DNA of 64,000 nucleotides from the NCBI RefSeq assembly GCF_018143015.1, contig NC_054746.1:17909532-17973531 (forward strand), written 5' to 3'. A program made the position numbers and the translations under genes. Of the stretch, positions 49,003-61,239 are shown piece after piece. The notes under the pieces were generated by a model. It had not been told where the DNA came from. It did not search any database and saw only the letters and a program-made list of their open reading frames with translations. Origin of the DNA: Lytechinus variegatus (Eukaryota; Echinodermata; Echinoidea; Temnopleuroida; Toxopneustidae). Each line of letters opens with the position of its first letter. Position 1 is the stretch's first letter.

Positions 49003-49313
49003 TCATAGGCGGCGGAAGCGGGGGAGAGACGGGGGGGGACATGTCCCCCCCCCGTAAATTTTAGTTGGGGGGCGGTCCCCCCTAAATTTTGTTTTGATAT
49101 CTTTTTTTTTTTTTTTTTTTTTTGCTTGTCAACTTTTTTTCCTGCGTCCCCCCCTAAATTCACGTGGCCCCCCTGAAACGTGTGTTGTCCCCCCCTAAAA
49201 TTTAGGTTGATGATTTTTTTTTTTTTTTTTTTGCTTGTCAAAAAATTTTTGGTTACCAAATCATAAAATTTCAGGTGGACACCCACTAAATTTTCTGGCT
49301 TCCGCCGCCAATG
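49003..49313. mobile_element. hAT-like MITE with 8-bp target duplication (311 bp)
   Basis: The ends CATAGGCGGCGGAAGC and GCTTCCGCCGCCAATG are inverted repeats with one mismatch. CCTGCCAT flanks both sides (48995-49002 and 49314-49321). The interior alternates C/G runs (CCCCCCTAAATTT) with long T runs. Confidence 0.85.
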
Positions 49314-49544
49314 CCTGCCATAAGAAGTTTTTAGCAACGGAAACTTTTAAAAACCATCGACTTGTCGAGATGGTGAGATACGTATACCTTGATAAGTCGA
49401 CATTATAACATTAAGTTATATGTCCCGCCTGGATTCGTTTCCATCTGGATGTGCGTGCACGCTGATGATATAAAATTAAATCTCGAGATAAAATGTATCG
49501 TCAAATCGATGGCACTTTCAAGCTATTCTACAGTTAGCTGATTT

Positions 49545-49558
49545 TGTTGATGATGACT

Positions 49559-49590
<32 letters not shown>

Positions 49591-49690
49591 GAAGAGGATG
49601 AAGATGTTGATGAAGACAATGGTGCTGATGATGGTGATGATGATGATGATAACAGCGATAATATTGATGAATTGTGGTGATGTTTTGATA
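49545..49690 (+). repeat. (GAT)n microsatellite
   Basis: An uninterrupted GAT core with imperfect GAA/GTT/GAC variants around it. It would read as Asp-rich in one frame but lies in no gene. Confidence 0.85.
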
Positions 49691-50690
49691 TGACGTCGTT
49701 GGATGATGGTACTGATATAATGTTTAAAAAATGTGTACTTTCTTTCTTATTTAATTTCAGCCTTATTAAGCACCTCTCTTTTAACTATAGGAAAAATTAA
49801 ACTGCATTTCCGACTGCGTTACCTTATAGTATACGACTGAATATTTCAATTTGTGTTTTTTGTATATACCACCCTCCCTCCATTTTTAACGACTATTATA
49901 GGGGGCTTACTATTTCTTGGTTCTGTAGTTTTTGAGGAAAGATAACCTTTATACAATTTATCACTAATTTATTTCCATTGTAATTTTCTTTTCAACGTAT
50001 AAAACGAAAAATGCTTATTTTCTAAATTCCCTTTTCTTTAATTATTTTTCAAAACATATTTAGATGTTGATGCTCATGTGCAATAGTAATTATTTGTCGC
50101 AAAATGTATATTTTCTTTTTGTTTCGGACATAATGGTGTATACCCTGTTTCTTTTGCATGAAGTTATGTTTGTCCAACTTTTAACCAACACTGAGCATCA
50201 TACTCTCCACACAACTATTGGTTAAATCATTCCAAATTGGGTAATGAAACACTAATGATTGGGTAATAAATTTGCTCAATTGGATAATAATTGCCAAGAT
50301 AATTTTACCAACTTATATTACCCAACACAGTGAACAGTATATTTCCCAGCATTTTAAGTGTGTGTAAACATAGTAACTTTTATGTCACACCGATTGTTTT
50401 GCTTACTTTGTGAAATTTAAGCCAATATTTGTCCCCCCACATGTTTTGGTCGATTTTTCAAAATTCATTGTTATTCAACGTGCTTTTTATTGATATGCAA
50501 TAAATAATTCGTATTTCAAATAGTGGATTCTGTATCTGATTTGGGTTTTTATAATATTTCTAAATTGGAAATTTCTAAAGTTATCATGCAGTCATACCAA
50601 CAAATCGACCAATTTTGTCATTCATGTCATTGGAAATAAAAATGTCCTGCCTGAAGTAGGTTTCACCGATGTGAATCTACAGCCCGTACT

Positions 50691-50931
50691 TTGAAGTCAG
50701 GTTTAATCTAGACCATCGTCTAACTCTGCGCTAAATCATTGGAAGCAGAAGAAATCAAAATTATGTACACATTGTATATTCCTTACGTTTACTGTGCTCT
50801 TCCGTAATTCTATGATGTTAAAGACACTTTCTGATTTACCCTACCCAGGTAATTAAGAATGATTCGAGAGTCAAATAAGCTATCAAAAGTTAAACCAAAA
50901 CTTTAGACCAGAGATTAAACCCGACTTCAGA
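50691..50931. mobile_element. MITE-like element (241 bp)
   Basis: TTGAAGTCAGGTTTAATCT at the left and AGATTAAACCCGACTTCAG at the right are inverted ends with two mismatches. No coding capacity. Confidence 0.6.
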
Positions 50932-52289
50932 ATATCATTTAATGAAAATAATAATCAGTCCTTAAAAATTAAAACCAACCATAAAGAAGGCCTATACAAT
51001 AATCAAAATAAGTTTTTATATACTAAGAATATGAGAGTCATGAGCGTACCATGGTGTCAAAAAGAATATAGGAAATTAAAGAAAGAGAATAGAAGGGGAG
51101 TTGGAAAATTGAGAAAAGGATGGGAAATAGAAAATTAAAAAAAGAGAGGGGGAGCAAAAGAATTGTAATAAAGACAGGAAAGAGAAAGAGAGAGAAATAA
51201 TCAAGGAGAGGGGAAAATAGGCAGAAAGGAGGGAAAATTTAAGAAAATTGTGGCATATTCCAAAATTGATCTTCATCTACATGCAAGGGCGCCAAATTAA
51301 TCTTAAACTGATGGCGCCATATTGATTTTAAACTTGAAGGCCACATTGACCCGAAAGTATAGGTCGAAAATTTCTAGCTTTCATTACTTGAAATATGCAT
51401 CATGTTCATAATAACAAAACGTGTTTTAAATAGCTCGTTTTTACGTCTCAATTTTAAGAAAACCTCAGCTTGCTCTTATTATTTTTTTAAATTAATAATT
51501 AGCACTTCTGTAATCATGAACAAGATGCGTAAAATAAAAATAGATCATGATAATGGCTGCTTTGGTAGTGCAAGGGCGTTACGAAATTTTGTGTACCAAC
51601 TTAAATATTGGATAGATTCTGCTGGTAGGTAATTCATCAAGGATTCTATTAACTATGTCTTTTTTTCGACAAATGCATGTGGGCAAATTCTTTTGGATAA
51701 CTGAAAATCGTGGTCTGCATCTGCAATTCGTGACGCCCTTGCACGTTAACAGAGTCACCGCGTGAAGGTAGCAGCATGACCCCGGGTTAGTATAAATAAA
51801 AGGTGATTACACGTATAACTAAAAGGGAAATAAACTAAATTATGCAATGCTTAGTATATAGTTAGTATGAAAGCCCCATGGATAATGGATGGTGGATGAC
51901 TGATGAAAATGATAAATAATAAAGAGTACTTAACAAATTTCACACAAAAATCCATAAATAGGCACAATTAGACGCAAACAGGAACATATACTCTACTGTA
52001 CATATATGCACACATAGGCACAAACAGGTAAAAAATATAAATGTGCACAAACAGACAATAAACAGCAGCTAGCGAAGCAACGACGCGACGCTGGCACGGG
52101 CAGGGGCGGCGCATGCAGGGGCGAAGGGTATAAGGGGGAGGGGGGGGCGGTGACGGCTGAGGGAATAGATGACATTATTTTTTTATATTCAGTTGTATTC
52201 AGTTAGAAAATAAGGATGATCAAATACTGCTCTCCTTTCATCTGGATTCAACTGTATGAAAGCTAGATGAAAAACAGATATACAAAATT

Positions 52290-52600
52290 AAAATAAAATA
52301 AAAAGGCGAGAAAATCAAATCAGAACAAATTACAAAACCGGAATAAAACCTTTGCTCAAAAGAAGAGCAACGAACAAAATCAAGATCCACTTTGACGTAC
52401 ATAATAATGACAAGAGTAAAAAAAAATCAGAACAATTATTAACAGGAAACAAACCATTTGCTCAAAATATCGAGAGCAACGAACACAATCAATATCCTGT
52501 TAAATGTACATACTAATGACAAAAATAAGAAAATCAAATCAGAAGTTATAAACAAGAAACAAACCCTTTACTCAAAATATCAAGAGCAATGGACACAACC
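52290..52600 (+). repeat. Tandem repeat of about 108 bp (about 3 copies)
   Basis: TTTGCTCAAAA...GAGCAACGAACA(C/A)AATCAA recurs at about 52351, 52457 and 52567 (spacings 106 and 110), followed each time by AATGACAA(G/A)A and AATCAGA. Confidence 0.75.
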
Positions 52601-52739
52601 AAGAAAAAGGGATGAAATTAGTCTGGAATTCAACAGGGTAGTTTACTTGAGTCCCAAGCTGTCCCAGTGGCTAGACTGCTAGATAGTGAAAGAATTTAAT
52701 ATTATTTGGTATCAGTGACTTCCCTGACTCAAGAGTCAT

Positions 52740-53560
52740 TTTCACGTTTCGGACACATCCAGCCTGGAAGAGAAAAAACCTATCAGAAGTTATCATAAAC
52801 AGAAATGAACGTGAATTATAGCAGGGCACACTGGAATATCAAGGATAAAAGCTGGAATGGCTACTTAAGAAGATTACATTACAACATCATGAACATGTCA
52901 TGTTCGAAAGACTAAAAGACCGCTAATTTCAGCTGAAATGGCTACCCTAGCTAGGTAAATATAATTGAGTGTAGGGAAGCCATGTTAAACAGGGCCAGAA
53001 GAGTGTCAATGAAACTCAGGTGGCTATCCTGGAAAATAAAATTCATTTTCAACATCACACTTAGTACACATCCAGCCTAAAAGAGAAAAATCTACCAGAA
53101 GCTATCAGAAACGTGAATGCACAAAAATTAACAAGTATTTTGTTTAATAGGAGTTTCTGTCTATAGCAGCCACTGTGCTTGTGAGAATAAAAGGGAAATA
53201 AAAGCATGTTTAATAGCTGGGTACGCTAGAATAATATCGATTAAACTTTCTGAAATGGCTATCTTAGGAAGATAAGAGGCAGGGTTATAGAAGGAACATC
53301 TATAAGGCTAACGGGAGATCGCTAATGAAAGTCGAACCATATACCTATAAATAAGAGTTATTAGTTTGTTAATCAGTATGGTAAATTACAGCAAAACGCT
53401 TGTAAACCACTGTTAAAAGCTGAACTAGCTACAAAAAAAAATGCATCTAGACGGAAAAGATAAGAAAAAATATATTAAAAGATAAGAAAAGTGGCATACA
53501 CTTAGAAGATCTTCAACATTAGCTCAAGTGGTCCCTTTAGTAAAATAAAAAAGGAGTCAT
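52740..53560. repeat. Left copy of a dispersed, degenerate repeat family
   Basis: ACATCCAGCCT(G/A)(G/A)AAGAGAAAAA recurs about 316 bp apart (about 52755 and 53071). The segment 53150-53430 is a diverged copy of the repeats at 62617-62945 and 63660-63985, sharing CAGCCACT, CTTGTGAGAAT, TAATAGCTGG, GATAAGAGGCAGGGTTA and AAACCACT in order. Confidence 0.65.
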
Positions 53561-53887
53561 TGCTAAAGACTTAACTGCACCAAGTCACTGGAAGACCGCC
53601 AAATACGATATTGTTATGTCAAGCTGATCCCGCGAAAGGAGCTGTTTGCCTTTATGGGGAAAATCAGAGCCGTTAGCATTAAGCATGGCCTTCTTTGTAT
53701 CGGAAGAATGCTAGAAACTGCTGATGCGAAGTAGCGATCCCGGGAAAGTAAGAATGATCATTATTAACATAGCATTCATTTCATCCAGCTTAAGCGGGGG
53801 GGGGGTATAAGGCACATATTGATTCAGCCCTTGTCAAAATCATCCAGACAGTCTTGTCTGTTACACCGGTGTTCTCTCTTGGTCACC

Positions 53888-53901
53888 GTTGCCATAGAAA
53901 C
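53888..53901 (+). promoter_or_regulatory. X-box consensus match (RFX-type)
   Basis: GTTGCCATAGAAAC fits the 14-bp X-box pattern RYYNYYATRRNRAC exactly. No recognised gene starts nearby, so a chance match is possible. Confidence 0.3.
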
Positions 53902-54423
53902 AATTGTGTTGCCATTAGAGCACTCCTGTATATAAACTAGAAAAATAAGAGAAAATTAGAATTTCCAAACTTACATTCAATCCAGTTTCCCCTAATGCTC
54001 ATGTTTTTATGGACATTTTGATTAATTCCAATTATAAGCATGTATATATAAATAAACATTTCTTTCTTAATCATGAGGTAAACTCAGGTAATATCCCTTA
54101 TTATATCAATGACAATGATTGGATTTCCTCATTAAAATTTTAGTCTCAGCACACATTCTAGTTTGCGGAATCGAAGAAGATTGAATTGTAATATTTGTTT
54201 TTCCCCCTCATACTTATTCTATTCTATTTTAATTAGGTACTTTATATAATGGTAAGGTTTTTTTAATTTAATGTGGGAGACGAGATCATTCAAAATTATC
54301 GGCCATTGCTTACCTTAAAGATAGACGAAGGGCGATAGAATCAGAAGCACCAGAATTTATGATGGTTGATTATGATCAAGGTAAAAGCTAGAGATCGGAT
54401 GTTGACGGAATAGAGATATTCGC

Positions 54424-57400
54424 GGATGAAAGGGTGTTCAAGAAGTTAGGGAGACAAATGTGACTTTATTTCTTGATGAAGAAAGGGTGTTCACGAGAAT
54501 TGTGGTAGATAAATGTGAATTGTCTGCTGATGAAAAGGGTGTTCATGAAGATAGTGGAAGGAAAATTCGACTTAATGCTCGCTGCTGCAGAAAGGGTATT
54601 CAGGAAGACTGTAATTATAAAGGCAGTTTGTTGCACGCCGATGAAAGATGTTCACGAAGATAATGGTAGATATATCAGACTTGTTGCCTATTGACGGAAG
54701 GGTGTTCACGAAGATAGTGCTAAATAAATGAGACTTGTCGCTCGGTGATTAAAAAGCAATAAAGCTAGTGGGAGATGGAAGGGTGAAGACAGTAGAGGCA
54801 GATGGGAAGAGCCTGCTCTCTGATGAAAAGGTGACGAAACTAGTGGTAGATGGAAGGAAAGTAGTTGCTCTCTTAAGAAAGGGGAACGTAGGTTGCGTTC
54901 TGCTGTAAGGGTGACGAAGCTAGTGGTAGATCGGTGGAGACTAGTTGCTCTCTGATGGGAGCGTGACGAAGTTTTGTGTTAGACGGAAGGAGACTAATTG
55001 CTATCCGATGGGAGGGTGACGAAGCCAGTGCTTAAATTGAAGGAGACTAATTGCTCTTTGATAAAAGGGTGACGAAGATAGTAAAAGATGGAAGGAGACT
55101 TATAGATCTCTTATGAAAAGGCGACGAAGGTTGCTCTCTGATAAAATGGTGACGAAGGTAGAGCTAGATGGAAAGAGACTAGTTGCTCTCTGATGGGAGG
55201 GTGACGAAGCCGGTGGCAGATAGACCAATGGCTCTGTTATGAAAGGGTGACGAGCTAGTTGAAGAAGAAGAGGACTAGTTGCTCTCTGATGAAAGGGTGA
55301 CGAAGCTAGTGGGAGATGGAAGGAGACTAGTTGCGCTCTGATGGGAGGGTGCCAAAGGTAATGGAGGATGGAACAAGACTGATCTCCGATGAAAAGGTGA
55401 CGAAGCCGGTGGTAGATCGAAGGAGACTACTTGCTCTGTCATGAAAGGATAATGAAGGTAGTGATAAATGGAAGGAGACTAGTTGCTCTCTCATGAAATG
55501 GTGACGCAGGTTGCATTCTGATGAAAGGGTGACGAAGCTAGTTGTAGAAGGAGACTAATCACTATCTGATGAAAGGGTGACGAAGCTGGTGATAGATTGG
55601 AGGGAACTAATCGCTATCTGATGAAAGGGTGGCGAAGCTATTGGTATAAAAGAAATTATCTGATGATAGGGTGACGAAGCTAGTGGTAGAAGGCAAGATA
55701 CTCTGATTAACGGATGATGAAGGTAGTGGTACATGGAAGGAGACTGGTTGCTCTCTCAATGAAATTTTGACGAAGGAGCCTGGTTTTTCTCTTATGACAG
55801 GGTAACGAAGGTTGCGTTCTGATGAAAGGGTGACAAAGCAAAGCTAGTGGTATATGGGATACACGTTGCTCTCTGATGATAGGGTGACGAAAACAGTGGT
55901 AGATCGACGGAGACTAGTTGCTCTCTGATGGGAGGGTGACGAAGCTTGTGCTAGATGGAAGGAGACTAAATACTCTCGGATGAAAGGGTGACGAAGCTGG
56001 TGGTAGATGGAAAAGGACTAGTTGCTCTCTGATAAAGGTCGATAAAGCTAATTGTAGAAGAAAGGGGACTAATTACTCTCTGATGATAAAAGTATGACAA
56101 AGTTAGTGGTGAAGATAGTAGTAGATGGGAGGAGACTAGTTGCTCTCTTATGAAAGGGTAACGAAGGTTGCTCTCTGATGAAAGGGTGACAAAGCTAATG
56201 GTAGATCGATGGAGACTAGTTGCTCTCTGATGGGAGGATGGCAAAAACCGGTGGTAAATAGGAGACTACTTGATCTGTTATGAAAGGGTTACGAAGCTAC
56301 TTGAAGAAGGAAGGAGACTGGTTGCTCTCTGATGAAAGGGTGATGAAGCTGGTGGTAGAAGGAAAGGGACTAGGTGCTCTCTGATAAAGGTCGATAAGGC
56401 TAATTGTAGAAGAAAGGGGACTAATTACTCTCTGATGATGAAAGTATGACAAAGTTAGTGGTTGATGAAAGGAGGCTGCTCTCTGATGAAAAGATGACAC
56501 CACCGGTAGTAGTTGGAAGAAGACTAGTTGCTCCCTGGTGAAAGGGTGACGAAGCTAGTGCTTAATAGAAGGGCCTAATTGCTATCTGATTAAAAGGTGA
56601 CGAAGCTGTTGGTAGATCGATGGAGACTACTTGCTATCTGATGAAAGGGTGACGAAGATAGTGGTAGATGGAATGCCAAGGCTCTCCGATGAAAAGGTGA
56701 CAAAGATAGTAGTAGATGGAGGGAGACTATTTGCTGTCTATTGAAAGGATGGAGAAGCTAGGTTTAGATCGATGGAGACTAGTTTCTCTCTTATGAAAGG
56801 GTGACGAAGCTAGAAGCTAGTGGTATATCGATGGAGACTAGTTGCTCTGTCATGACAGGATTATGAAGGTACTGTTAAATGGAAGCAGACTCGTTGCTCT
56901 CTGATGAAAGGGAGACAAAGCCAGTGGTAGATTGGAGAATCATTGCTCTCTTATGAAAGTGAAAGGGTGACGAAGGTTGCTCTCTGATTAAAGGTCGACA
57001 AAGCTAATGGTGGAACGATGGAGACTAGTTGCTCCCTTATGAAAGTGAAAGGTTGACGAAGGTTGCTTTCTAATGAAATAGGGACTAAGATAGAGCTAGA
57101 TGGAAGGAGACTAGTTGCTCTCTGATGGGAGGGTGACGAAGCGAGTTGACGAAGGAAGGAGACTGATGAAAGTGTGTTTACGAAGATAGAAGTAGTTAAA
57201 TGAGACTTGTTGCTCGGTGATTAAAGAGCAATGAAGCTAGTGGTAGATGGAAGGGTGGAGACAGTAGTGGCAGATGGGAAGAGACTGCTATCTGATGAAA
57301 GGGTGACGAAACTAGTGGTAGATGGAAGGAGACTAGTTGCTCTCTTAAGAAAGGGTGCCGTAGGTTGAGTTGATGAAAGGGTGACGAAGCTAATTGAAGA

Positions 57401-58345
57401 AAGAGACTAATTGCTCTCTGATCAAAGGGTGACGAAGGTTGCGTTCTGATGAAAGGGTGGCGAAGCTAGTGGTAGATCGCTGGAGACTAGTTGCTTTCTG
57501 ACGGGAGGGTGACGAAGCCGGTGGCAGATAGGATACCAATCGCTCTGTTATGAAAGGGTGACGAAGCCAGTTGAAGAAGGAAGGAGACTAATTGCTCTCT
57601 GATGAAAGGGTGACGAAGGTTGCGTTCTGATGAAAGGGTGGCAAAGTTAGTAGTAGATCGATGGAGACTAGTTGCTTTCTGATGGGAGGGTGACGAAGCC
57701 GGTGGCAGATAAGATACCAATCGCTCTGTTATGAAAGGGTGACGAAGCTAATTGAAGAAAGAGACTAATTGCTCTCTGATGAAAGGGTGACGAAGGTTGC
57801 GTTCTGATGAAAGGGTGGCAAAGTTAGTAGTAGATCGATGGAGACTAGTTGCTTTCTGATGGGAGGGTGACGAAGCCGGTGGCAGATAAGATACCAATCG
57901 CTCTGTTATGAAAGGGTGACGAAGCTAATTGAAGAAAGAGACTAATTGCTCTCTGATGAAAGGGTGACGAAGGTTGCGTTCTGATGAAAGGGTGGCAAAG
58001 TTAGTAGTAGATCGATGGAGACTAGTTGCTTTCTGATGGGAGGGTGACGAAGCCGGTGGCAGATAAGATACCAATCGCTCTGTTATGAAAGGGTGACGAA
58101 GCTAATTGAAGAAAGAGACTAATTGCTCTCTGATGAAAGGGTGACGAAGGTTGCGTTCTGATGAAAGGGTGACGGAGTTATTGTTATGAAGGAGATTACC
58201 TGATGGACAGATGACGAAGCAAGAGACTGCTCTCTGATAAAAGGGTGATAAAACTAGTGGTAGATGGATGGAGACTAGCTGATAAAAGGGTGACGAAGCT
58301 AGTGATAGATGGAAGCAGACTTGTTGCGTTCTGAACTTGACGAAA
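54424..58345 (+). repeat. Large minisatellite (about 3.9 kb)
   Basis: The consensus unit is about 52 bp: GCTCTCTGATGAAAGGGTGA followed by CGAAGCTAGTGGTAGATGGA and AGGAGACTAGTT. Shortened units of about 28 bp (GTTGCGTTCTGATGAAAGGG then TGACGAAG) are interspersed. The left part (54424-54730) has older, longer units with GTGTTCACGAAGATAGTGGT. Homogeneity rises to the right. Because 52 is not a multiple of 3, no frame stays open; short Ser/Thr/Arg-rich frames on the minus strand are artefacts. Confidence 0.92.
57389..58177 (+). repeat. 177-bp higher-order repeat within the minisatellite
   Basis: The block starting GCTAATTGAAGAAAGAGAC begins at 57389, 57566, 57747, 57924 and 58101: spacings 177, 181, 177 and 177. 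The copies at 57747 and 57924 look near-identical over their full length, while the first two carry several substitutions and a 4-bp insertion. The last is cut off after about 77 bp. Confidence 0.9.
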
Positions 58346-58535
58346 GTAACTATTAAGATTATATAAAAATGGGTTAAACACACACTATATATCCATGCTG
58401 TTAAAAGTCTTACTTTACAAATAAAAAAATCTGACTTTACATCATTACAACCATATACTTTACAAGGAGATAATGTAACGAATTTACATCATTCAAATCC
58501 ATTCGTTGTGACAAAATGTTCATTGTTCAGTCGTA

Positions 58536-59117
58536 TTAGCTTGTCACGATATTGCTGTATAATTGTTGTATAATTGCCCCACAGACTTGCGACTCTCGCA
58601 GAGATAGGTATATTTTCATGAGAATCTTCCTAGTCGACATGGTTGCGTGAAGGTGTATTCCGCTTTCAGACCTGCAACATAAACGAGAAAATACAAGTAA
58701 TTGTTCTGACGATTGTTCGGCGTGTAATAATACATAAATAGATCTAGAATATAAAACAAGCTTCATGGTTGTTATCACATAATCATCCTAGTTTGTTATT
58801 TATATTTACAATCTACATCTATCAGAAATATATCAAACCAATTTTGCTGCCAGTTTGATTATGATCAGCAATTTAATAATTTGCATATACGTAATTAGTC
58901 TTAAGCCCTCATCATAGCACTAAATAAATTTGCTCAAAGCTATGTCTCCATCACTTTATCAAATACATGGTAGTGTGAATCTGTATTGAAATATCAAACC
59001 AAAATCACATTTGAATTACACCTAATTCAATAACGAAGGATAAGATATACACTTATGCCAGTAATCGATAGTATAGAAGAATTGTTAAAAGAGTTGAGAT
59101 GAAATCAGACTTACCGC
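58536..59117 (-). other. Candidate minus-strand spliced transcript (unidentified)
   Basis: On the minus strand a donor ATCGTCGCG before GTAAGT lies at about 59117, and an acceptor TTTATGTTGCAG before GTCTGAAAGC at about 58674. The second segment opens a 34-codon frame, MSTRKILMKIYLSLRESQVC through IVTS, ending TAA near 58537. No homology is recognised. It would read toward the minisatellite. Splice sites this good can occur by chance. Confidence 0.25.
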
Positions 59118-60576
59118 GACGATTTAAACGATCGATGTTTTTATGATGTGAGCATGATGATTAATCGCAAGAAACAAACGAACGTACGAGAGACTCAGTG
59201 AATGTATGAGAAACGGCCAAACGTTTGTAAATAAGGCGTAAACTAAACTGTTTTTTCGAAACAGTCTGACTATCACAGTCGCGTTAGAAATAAGTCACCT
59301 TTATGCAGCAATCGCCTCGAGATGAAATTCTGAAATTGAACAAGCTTGTTTAGTCAGGCACCTACTGGGGCCTTAAATGTATAGATTTTCCTAATTATCC
59401 TAGCATAAAATATCCCTTCACAAACCAGCTTGATAAAATTCAGTTTCATTAAGATCATGTAGTGATATCATATCTCCCGGTAAATAAGTCGGTGCAGCAC
59501 TTTGATCACATGAGGTTTACTAAGGGTCTACAGGCAGGTGGAAGCCAGTGTTGCGTAGCTATTTGAGACATTCAATACAGTCCTGAAACACAAACACAAA
59601 AGTCCATGCTAATGAAAAAGTTCGAATTTTTATGATTTCTACTCAAGATTATGCAGTAGATCTAACATATAAAACATTCAATGTGACTTTTTTTATATTA
59701 CAATCAACATTGATATTACACCGTTATATCGTTACAATTGTACGAAATAATTGATTTCTAAACCATTCTTGTCTTTATCCATCATTTAACTACAAATATA
59801 GACTTCTTCCTCTTCTTCTTTTCCTTCTGCTCTGAGTTGGAAACAGCACAGTACTATTAGAATCATCTAGTACACATTACCCACCCCCTTCAGCTTTCCT
59901 ATCTAGACTACATGATCCTCTGAGCATTTATAATATACAGGAGTATTTTCCGTATAACATCAAAATTATAAAACGGATGGATAACCCATATATACTCTTC
60001 CATGGAGTCCATATTTGTAACAATGTCTAGATCTGTTACTACGTCACGTGCATGGGACTGTTGTTGTTCTTTTTCTTCTTTACAGTAGTCTTTGCCATTT
60101 CCTATATCGATATGCCTAATATTGAATATGATTCATCCATTCTCACCCACAGCAGACTAAATATCGAAAATCACCCTTGGGTTTACAATGCCATTATGGG
60201 ACTTTGCACTGAGTCATACTTTATGATAAGTGGAGTAGAAATTGTATGGAAATTAAGAATATAATTGGCATATCATAATACAAAATTGCACAAAATTACT
60301 TACTTGGCACTTAGTTCCTTCTACGCTCTGAAGTGCATTGGGTAGCAAATTGCCCCAAAATCAATCAAACGAAAAAAGGTCAAAGAGACACCCCCAATAA
60401 AAAATGTAAACATATCTCGCCTTGTAAATGTACGTATTCCTATGGCGGTATACGCGATATCTACGTCTTTCGGATGCGAAACCGATTAACGCCCGAATCG
60501 AAAATGCCGATTATCGTTAATACTTTCTACGATAATTTCACATGCCAAAAATCTTGGTACGGGAAAGCATTTTACC

Positions 60577-60888
60577 CAGGGGCGGCGCCATGGTAAAGGG
60601 AGTAAGACGACCGAAAGTTGACGTCAGTGTTTTTTTTCCAATTGAACAACAGGGGTCTTATAAAGTTAAATTGACATTTTCTTTGTATATTCGTTTTTCT
60701 TTTCAAAGCCCCTTTCACAATTGCTGGTGAAACTGCTTATAATCGCTGCGATTGTGTGCAATAGATATTATGAAAAAATGATCGCAAGAGCGATTGTGAA
60801 TGCCCCTTATTTGTGTTTTTGTTTCATTAAATAAAACAAAAATCATCTTACGGGCAAGACCTGCCCCTCTCTTTGGAAACCGCCCCTG
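60577..60888. mobile_element. Short CAGGGGCGG-ended element
   Basis: CAGGGGCGG at the left is mirrored by CCGCCCCTG at the right, 312 bp apart. The flanks do not show a convincing duplication (ATTTTACC against TAAGAAAG), so the call is tentative. Confidence 0.4.
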
Positions 60889-61239
60889 TAAGAAAGTAAG
60901 CCGAATCCGAGTTAACAATTCAACGAGAATTGTCGAGTGAAAGCCTTACAACCCTTTTCTTTTAAAAAAGGTTGTAAAGCTTTCGGTATATAAACATAAA
61001 ATTATTCAAATTCGATTACCCGTAGGTGACAACAAAGCAATCTTCTTGATATGACACAATAACATTTATGGAGATGGGCTAAGATCAAGCTTCGGTCAGG
61101 CTCCTATAAGGGACCCTATCGATTTGCCTAATTAACTTACTCTACAAATCCTGGCACTAAAACTAAACCGTAACCCATATCCATAAATGTCAAAGTTTCA
61201 TTAAGATCAGTAAGTGATATTGCCGTGTTGTTCTACGGG

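Larger units (their letters stand above)
48117..52280. other. MCFD2 3' side and intergenic DNA rich in MITEs
   Basis: Starts with the MCFD2 3' UTR of unknown length; AATAAA words on the plus strand near 50503 and 50630 are candidates. It holds MITEs at 48418-48940, 49003-49313 and 50691-50931, a GAT microsatellite, and a purine tract near 51060-51245. A plus-strand frame at 51402-51632 resembles no known family. Confidence 0.5.
58346..61080. other. Low-repeat spacer right of the minisatellite
   Basis: AT-rich DNA with no recognised protein gene. It includes a candidate minus-strand transcript (58536-59117, listed separately) and an element with CAGGGGCGG inverted ends at 60577-60888. Blocks near 59340-59490 and 61080-61220 look distantly related (CATTAAGATCA(T/G)GTA(G/A)TGATAT shared). 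Confidence 0.45.

Noticed and set aside
48912..49337. 141-codon minus-strand frame with Gly/Lys-rich segments
   Set aside because: Lies over the 311-bp hAT-like MITE and its T/C runs; not a gene.
54424..58345. CRISPR-like regular repeat array
   Set aside because: Units are directly contiguous and diverged, with no unique spacers, and the context is a eukaryotic genome.
55966..58383. Several minus-strand frames of 60-93 codons with repeated HQRATS...STTSF motifs
   Set aside because: They are translations of the 52-bp minisatellite unit; the period is not a multiple of 3, so no frame persists.
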